A DNA stretch of 64,000 nt from Platycnemis pennipes (lineage: Eukaryota > Arthropoda > Insecta > Odonata > Platycnemididae), in assembly GCA_933228895.1 (NCBI GenBank), contig OW121857.1, forward strand, positions 74,829,672 to 74,893,671. Direction: 5' to 3'. This document shows, piece by piece, positions 61,113 through 64,000 of the stretch; the first letter of the stretch is position 1, and every line of letters begins with the position of its first letter. Below the pieces are notes generated by a model. That model ran no database searches and was not told the origin of the DNA. It saw only the letters and a list, made by a program, of their open reading frames with translations. The position numbers and the translations under genes are program-made.

Positions 61113-61319
61113 AACTTCATTCTTTAGTGACCTGGCTTCATTTAATCTTCCCCACCTATCTTGTATTAATAATTTTTTGTGTTCTAAAGCCATTTTCCTT
61201 ATTCTTTCCTCTGTATCGTTGTAATCACCTTGCATACATACGTGTATGAGTGTGCACATGTATATTCACACACGTATGTGGGAATACGAGAAAAGCAGAG
61301 GGAGGCAATAAGCCCAGAA

Positions 61320-61588
61320 GGGGTGGCGAGAGACTGCACCCCCTCTTCTATTAAGGGGGGAACTCCTAAGGGAGAGGCGGAGATAGGGAGGGCATGGCCT
61401 ACTAAATAATACCTTACCGTCGACGAGGCGGAGATGTCGGAAGAAAGAGACAGCGCCGACCGCGGGAGTAGATTCAGTCAGGGGGGAGAGATAGAGGCGT
61501 TCTCGCCTTTTGACAAGCCGGCCGTATATGCCGCGCGCCCCGCAAGCACGAAGACAAAATGGAGACTATCGCAAAACCGTGCAGGCAA
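61320..61588. other. GC-rich block before the G tract
   Basis: Purine-rich, CpG-containing. Frames on both strands are low-complexity. No gene supported. Confidence 0.4.

Positions 61589-61620
<32 letters not shown>
61589..61620. repeat. Poly(G) tract, 32 bases
   Basis: An uninterrupted run of 32 G residues, the longest homopolymer in the window. Confidence 0.95.
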
Positions 61621-61621
<1 letters not shown>

Positions 61622-61689
61622 CAAAGGGAAAAAGACAGGGAGAAGGAGACGAAATAGGGCCCTCACTCAAAATTTCCTACTTAGAGTGT

Positions 61690-62190
61690 GAATGCACTTA
61701 AAAAAACTCGACTTATTATACGTAGACTTCACTCGAGAAACGTAGAGTTTAGTAGTAGCACCTGGATAGCTTCAGAATTAACCCATGAAACGACAGCATC
61801 GCTCAAGAAAAGTTAATTTACGTTGCGTCAGTTTCACATGCCAAAAGCTGCCTTAAGAAAGGTCGATTTTGTTAAGAAAAGTTCATTTAAGAAGCAGCCT
61901 CGTACCTCTGAAAAATTAACTTAAATAAACGAATACGCGACGCAAGAAAAGTTAACTTAAGATACGTGAACATCATACGATGACAAAAATGTTATCCTAA
62001 TTTTAGAAGCTTAAATTCACATGCGAAAACTAGCTTTAGCTAGAAATATGAGTTTTCCTGATGAAACATTACACTAAATAAAGAAACTTTGACTAATTTA
62101 TGAATTTTAGTACTCGTAGCTTAAGTAAGCGTACTCAAATGAATAAACGTGTAATTGACTTGATAAAATCTCAATTTACGTGGACTAGAG
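61690..62190. repeat. Degenerate dispersed/tandem repeat of an AAGAAAAGTTAATTTA-like motif
   Basis: Variants of CTCAAGAAAAGTTAATTTA recur at about 61732 (CTCGAGAAACGTAGAGTTT), 61803, 61852, 61871 (GTTAAGAAAAGTTCATTTAA), 61910 and 61941 (CGCAAGAAAAGTTAACTTAA), often followed by a (G)ATACGTG-like block. Spacing is irregular, 20-70 bases. It looks like a decayed minisatellite. Confidence 0.5.
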
Positions 62191-62884
62191 AACACGTCCG
62201 AGAAAACAGCATTTATGGCCAAACATACTGCATAGCCCATGACGAGAAATCGTTCACGCTCCTACAGCTGTAACATCTGCACCAGATTTCTTACGGTGGT
62301 AGGGAAAATGTATTCTGAGTTTATCTACGTTAATATAATGATATCCTTCCCAAAGAATTTGTGACATTTAACGGTTTAATATGATCTTTTCTATAGAACA
62401 ATCATCAGAAAAACGGCAAATCAGCATGCTACCATGATATAAAGGCTACTTTTGCTGGAAGCTGATTTTAATATATGTTTTTCCAGATATAAACGATTAA
62501 TGAAAGCGTCCACCAATCCTTCCTAGTTAGCGTATTTCAGTATTCTTTGATTACATTTTTTCTGAAGTGCTTAGCCGCAAAGGTTGAAAGATCTTCACCT
62601 TCACCCGGCATAAATTAAACAGGTTTGCACTGCGTATATAACCAATAGATTTTACGCTGTGGCTGCTTCATAATTCAAAGTGTGTGCGGAAATTTACTGA
62701 GCAAGCATCTGCTGCTTATTTTTATTATTTTACGAATATCGTGGAAATCTATTCAATACCATGAACTGAAACAAGTTGTATTGAATGCGAAAGTAAAAAG
62801 TTATCAAATTAATAGGCAAAAAAAATGTAGGAAGGATTGAAATTTTACAGTGTAAAAATATAATTACAGGTCGCATTTTTCAAG
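62191..62884. other. Unassigned AT-rich DNA
   Basis: Nothing recognised. Confidence 0.4.
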
Positions 62885-63645
62885 ACGTGGTAACAATCTG
62901 AATAAAATTCTAAAAACCATGGAAAGGACAATGAATAAATCAGCTGAAGATCAATAAGAAGAAGACTAAGATATTGGGGTGCAGCAAGAGAGAAGAGGCC
63001 AAAACCTATGTTAAAATAGGAAAACAAAAACTTGAAGATGTGAAAGCGTTCTGTTACCCAGGAAGCCGAGTAACCAACGATGGACGAAGAAAGAAAGAAA
63101 TAGTCAGTAGAATAGCCCAGGCAAAGAGGACATTCTATCAAAAGAAAAATCTACTTACAGTTGGATATACAAGCGTAGAAGTAAGGAAACAATTCATCAG
63201 AACGTACATCTGGAGCGTGTTTCTTTACGGCAGTGAGGCATGGACGATGACAGCTGCGGAGAAGAAAAGGGTGGAAGCATTCGAAATATGGTGCTACCGA
63301 AGAATGATGAAGATAAAATGGATCAACCGAATTAGAAATGAAGAAGTCTTAAGAAGAGTGGGAGAAAAGAGAAGCCTGCTGAAAACTCTAAGAAGAAGAG
63401 GGGATAACTTAATCGGTCTTGTCTTAAGACACGATGGCCTGATGAAGACAATCGTTGATGGACTAATTGATGGGTAAAATGGCAAAGGAAGGCCTCGAGT
63501 GAGATATATGGGACAAGTGATTAAGTATGTGAAAGAGAAGAAATACGCACATATGAAGAGATTAGCCGATAGAAGAACTCAGTGAAAAGCTGCGTCAAAC
63601 CAATCTTAGGATTGTTGACCGATGATGACGATGATGATGATGTCG
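62885..63645 (+). mobile_element. RTE-like non-LTR retrotransposon, 3' fragment with (GAT)n tail
   Basis: Starts within the RT region after the catalytic box (NNLNKILKTMERTMNKSAE, then in another frame QLKINKKKTKILGCSK), continues through the RTE C-terminal region, and ends with GCTGCGTCAAACC and a GATGATGACGATGATGATGATG-type tail at about 63625-63643. RTE elements typically end in short tandem microsatellites, which this matches. 5'-truncated; frameshift near 62950; stop at 63475-63477 within the homology region. Confidence 0.85.
62974..63477 (+). pseudogene. RTE-like reverse transcriptase C-terminal region, truncated
   Basis: A 167-codon open segment: GCSKREEAKTYVKI (2-15), GSRVTNDGRRKKEI (30-43), RIAQAKRTFYQKKNLL (46-61), RKQFIRTYIWSVFLYGSEAW (71-90), KRVEAFEIWCYRRMMKIKW (98-116), RNEEVLRRVGEKRSLLKTL (121-139) and LRHDGLMKTI (151-160). 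This order is characteristic of the region after the RT domain in RTE-type endonuclease/reverse transcriptases. The catalytic YxDD box and endonuclease lie upstream and are absent. After the stop, GKRPRVRYMGQ-like coding text continues in another phase to about 63585. Not functional alone. Confidence 0.88.
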
Positions 63646-64000
63646 TGACAAGCTTAACAGAATCAAGTAACTGTTCGTTCATGAAACTACTTTAGTAATT
63701 AAAATTTACGAAGACAATCAAGTGTACAACGGTTACAGATCGAATGCAGTCATTTACTCAGTGCCCACAAACCGCGCACACAGCCCCAAGACATCTCAAT
63801 AGACTTACAGCAGCCTCCTTGGCTAGACGTTTGGTTATGTGGAAACAAGTGTGTGGTTGAGGGGTTGTGAGGACTGCGAGGAGTTTAAGAAACTTCGTAG
63901 TGGCATATAATGGCCATCTGATGGCAATTACGAGCCATTAAACGAGGAGGCGTTATCGGGACCAGAGCGCGAAGAACACAACGGTCACCTTTAGTTCTTC
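63646..64000. other. Unassigned sequence to window end
   Basis: Nothing recognised in the last 350 bases. Confidence 0.4.

Noticed and set aside
1..64000. CRISPR array or prokaryotic operons
   Set aside because: No regularly spaced identical repeats, no packed ORFs and no consistent ribosome-binding sites. All evidence is for eukaryotic DNA.

Overview
The window looks like repeat-rich, gene-poor nuclear DNA from an animal, most likely an arthropod. The basis is the mix of elements: 5'-truncated non-LTR retrotransposons of CR1/L2-like and RTE-like type, tRNA-derived SINEs, Penelope-like inverted repeats with a hammerhead-like motif, and foldback or MITE-like DNA elements. There is no operon-style packing, no ribosome-binding-site pattern and no long run of good ORFs. 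I cannot name the species. I found no host protein-coding exon, rRNA, functional tRNA or CRISPR array that I can defend. The only convincing protein homology is retrotransposon reverse transcriptase.

Layout. 1-3.6 kb is unannotated, with a GC-rich block at 2.8-3.34 kb. 3.65-5.39 kb holds two CR1/L2-like copies in the same orientation. 5.4-11.5 kb is mostly unassigned, with one SINE head, a GC-rich block and a YY1/CRE/CCAAT promoter-like cluster near 10.15 kb. 11.5-16.4 kb carries three tRNA-derived SINE pieces, a 30-base C tract and a CRE-rich stretch at 15.4-15.6 kb. 17.9-20.5 kb is dense in nested repeats: a LINE 3' end, SINE pieces, a SINE split by a 732-bp TTAA-flanked insertion, and a 635-bp palindromic foldback. 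21.96-23.3 kb (minus strand) has the best-preserved CR1/L2-like copy with 327 codons of reverse transcriptase, preceded by the 3' end of another copy. 23.3-34.5 kb is sparse. 34.5-44.6 kb contains degenerate RTE-like fragments, LINE 3' ends, SINEs and a 565-bp inverted-repeat element. 46-49 kb has more LINE 3' ends and a SINE. 49.64-49.82 and 56.29-56.50 kb are two related Penelope-like inverted repeats with target-site duplications. 52.5-53.5 kb is the largest GC/CpG-rich block and the best place to look for a host promoter. 59.8-64 kb ends with SINE heads, long G tracts, a degenerate tandem repeat and a well-preserved RTE-like C-terminal fragment with a (GAT)n tail.

The parts do not form a pathway. 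They record repeated insertion: LINEs supplied 5'-truncated copies ending in a conserved 3' hairpin or a microsatellite tail, SINEs share that retroposition style, and DNA-type elements later landed inside them. The most interesting objects are the two Penelope-like snap-back elements, one with a near-complete hammerhead ribozyme core, and the TTAA-flanked insertion inside a SINE.
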